A stretch of DNA of 6,442 bases from an uncultured Eubacteriales bacterium (GTDB lineage: Bacteria; Bacillota; Clostridia; Christensenellales; CAG-314), in contig URET01000057.1 of assembly GCA_900546875.1 (NCBI GenBank), forward strand, positions 1-6,442, in the 5' to 3' direction. The first letter of the stretch is position 1, and each line of letters begins with the position of its first letter. Positions 6,066 to 6,442 of this stretch are shown one piece after another. The position numbers and the translations under genes were made by a program. Under the pieces are notes generated by a model. It was not told the origin of the DNA. It was given only the letters and a program-made list of their open reading frames with translations, and searched no databases.

Positions 6066-6279
6066 CTATTGAAATCTTTCTATGATACGCTTTCCCCGGC
6101 AGCGCAAAACTGCCTTGCTTTGATCCCGGTATACTCGGTACGTCTTAAACGGCAGAATGTCATCGACATCGACACAGTCCTCCCCATGATACGCAAAACT
6201 CTGAATTTTACGCCGTCAGAATCTCGTCGTTTTTCGGCATGACGTGTTCAACTTCAGCCCACAAACGTTTTTCACGCAT
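6066..6279 (-). pseudogene. Frameshifted small gene of about 70 codons, family unrecognised
   Basis: Minus-strand codons from an ATG at 6279 read MREKRLWAEVEHVMPKNDE then ILTA and a TAA (6210-6208). Skipping the single T at 6210 continues as KIQSFAYHGEDCVDVDDILP, FKTYRVYRDQSKAVLRCRGK and RIIERFQ to a TAG at 6068-6066, 47 further codons. The second part looks like real protein: alternating hydrophobic strands, charged turns and a basic C-terminus, ending 18 nt before the Nudix start. Joined, the product would be about 70 residues. No ribosome binding site precedes 6279, and the upstream sequence is tandem repeat, so the true N-terminus may also be missing. Alternatives are a sequencing error, two unrelated frames, or chance: a third frame is also open over most of 6080-6207. 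Confidence 0.45.
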
Positions 6280-6442
6280 TATACCGTGCCGTGTCAATGC
6301 AAACATTATGCCGCGTTGTACTAAGGCAAGTATTATACCGCGTTGTACTAAGGCAAGTATTATACCGCGTGGTATTAAGGCAAGTATTGTACCGCGTTGC
6401 GCTAAGTGAAGCATTATGCCGCATGGTATTAAGGCAAGTATT
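6276..6442. repeat. 27-bp imperfect tandem repeat array, continuing past the right edge
   Basis: Six full units (6276-6302, 6303-6329, 6330-6356, 6357-6383, 6384-6410, 6411-6437) and the first 5 bases of a seventh are visible. The plus-strand unit has the form GTATTATACCGCG followed by TTGTACTAAGGCAA. Units 2 and 3 are nearly identical; units 1, 5 and 6 are more diverged. Since 27 is a multiple of 3, one minus-strand frame stays open and repeats the nonapeptide pattern RGIILALVQ, joining in frame the start of the broken small gene. Most units carry TATAAT or a near match on the minus strand. There are no unique spacers, so this is not a CRISPR. Translation is doubtful: no ribosome binding site is seen. 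Confidence 0.9.

Noticed and set aside
6079..6207. Alternative small ORF starting MGRTVSMSMTFCRL behind a GGGGAGGA motif
   Set aside because: It is open for about 35 codons but overlaps the more protein-like frame that ends next to the Nudix start, and its codon pattern (AGG, AGA, Cys-rich tail) is less convincing. It remains a weak alternative.
5712..6242. Plus-strand open frame of 176 codons opposite the Nudix gene
   Set aside because: It is antisense to the complete Nudix box. Its 3' part looks protein-like (VIDIDTVLP), but this mirrors the VDVDDILP of the minus-strand fragment on the opposite strand.
6276..6442. CRISPR array
   Set aside because: The 27-bp units are directly adjacent with no unique spacers, and no cas gene is present.

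Overview
The window appears to come from a low-to-medium GC Bacillota genome, most likely an uncultured gut-type Clostridia. This rests on AGGAGG-type ribosome binding sites, sigma-A-like promoters with TTGACA boxes, and a very large secreted protein combining GLUG, InlB B-repeat (Listeria-Bacteroides repeat) and MBG-like modules. The taxon is an inference; no rRNA or marker gene is present. Every convincing gene lies on the minus strand, so the transcriptional order runs from high to low coordinates.

In transcriptional order: (1) 6276-6442 is an imperfect 27-bp tandem array that runs off the right edge and is open in one minus-strand frame. (2) 6066-6279 looks like a small gene of about 70 codons broken by one extra base; I do not recognise its family. 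(3) 5592-6047 is an intact MutT-like Nudix hydrolase, 18 nt after the broken gene and probably once co-transcribed with it. (4) 5336-5591 is non-coding and holds a composite inverted repeat (5478-5544) and a hairpin with T-rich flanks (5354-5379). (5) 5304-5333 is a good promoter, whose predicted transcript starts directly on two abutting stem-loops. (6) 1162-5235 encodes a 1357-residue multidomain surface protein with a signal peptide, GLUG repeats, an InlB B-repeat, Ig-like and repeated beta modules, a Pro-Val-Asp linker and a C-terminal membrane anchor. (7) 878-1161 is a 284-bp spacer with a 31-bp imperfect direct repeat around an inverted repeat. (8) 326-877 encodes a P-loop kinase of the cytidylate-kinase type, closed by a clear intrinsic terminator at 284-316. 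(9) 1-283 holds no intact gene; it contains a short direct repeat, promoter-like boxes and what looks like the decayed 5' end of a lipoprotein gene on the plus strand.

The genes do not form an obvious pathway. Nudix hydrolase and CMP kinase are both nucleotide-handling housekeeping functions; the surface protein has its own promoter between them and probably serves adhesion or cell-envelope interaction. I found no CRISPR array, transposase, toxin-antitoxin pair, phage gene, tRNA or rRNA, and no convincing new defence or biosynthetic system. The best leads are the tandem-repeat array joined to the frameshifted small gene, the 5'-terminal double hairpin of the surface-protein mRNA, and the internally repeated surface protein itself.
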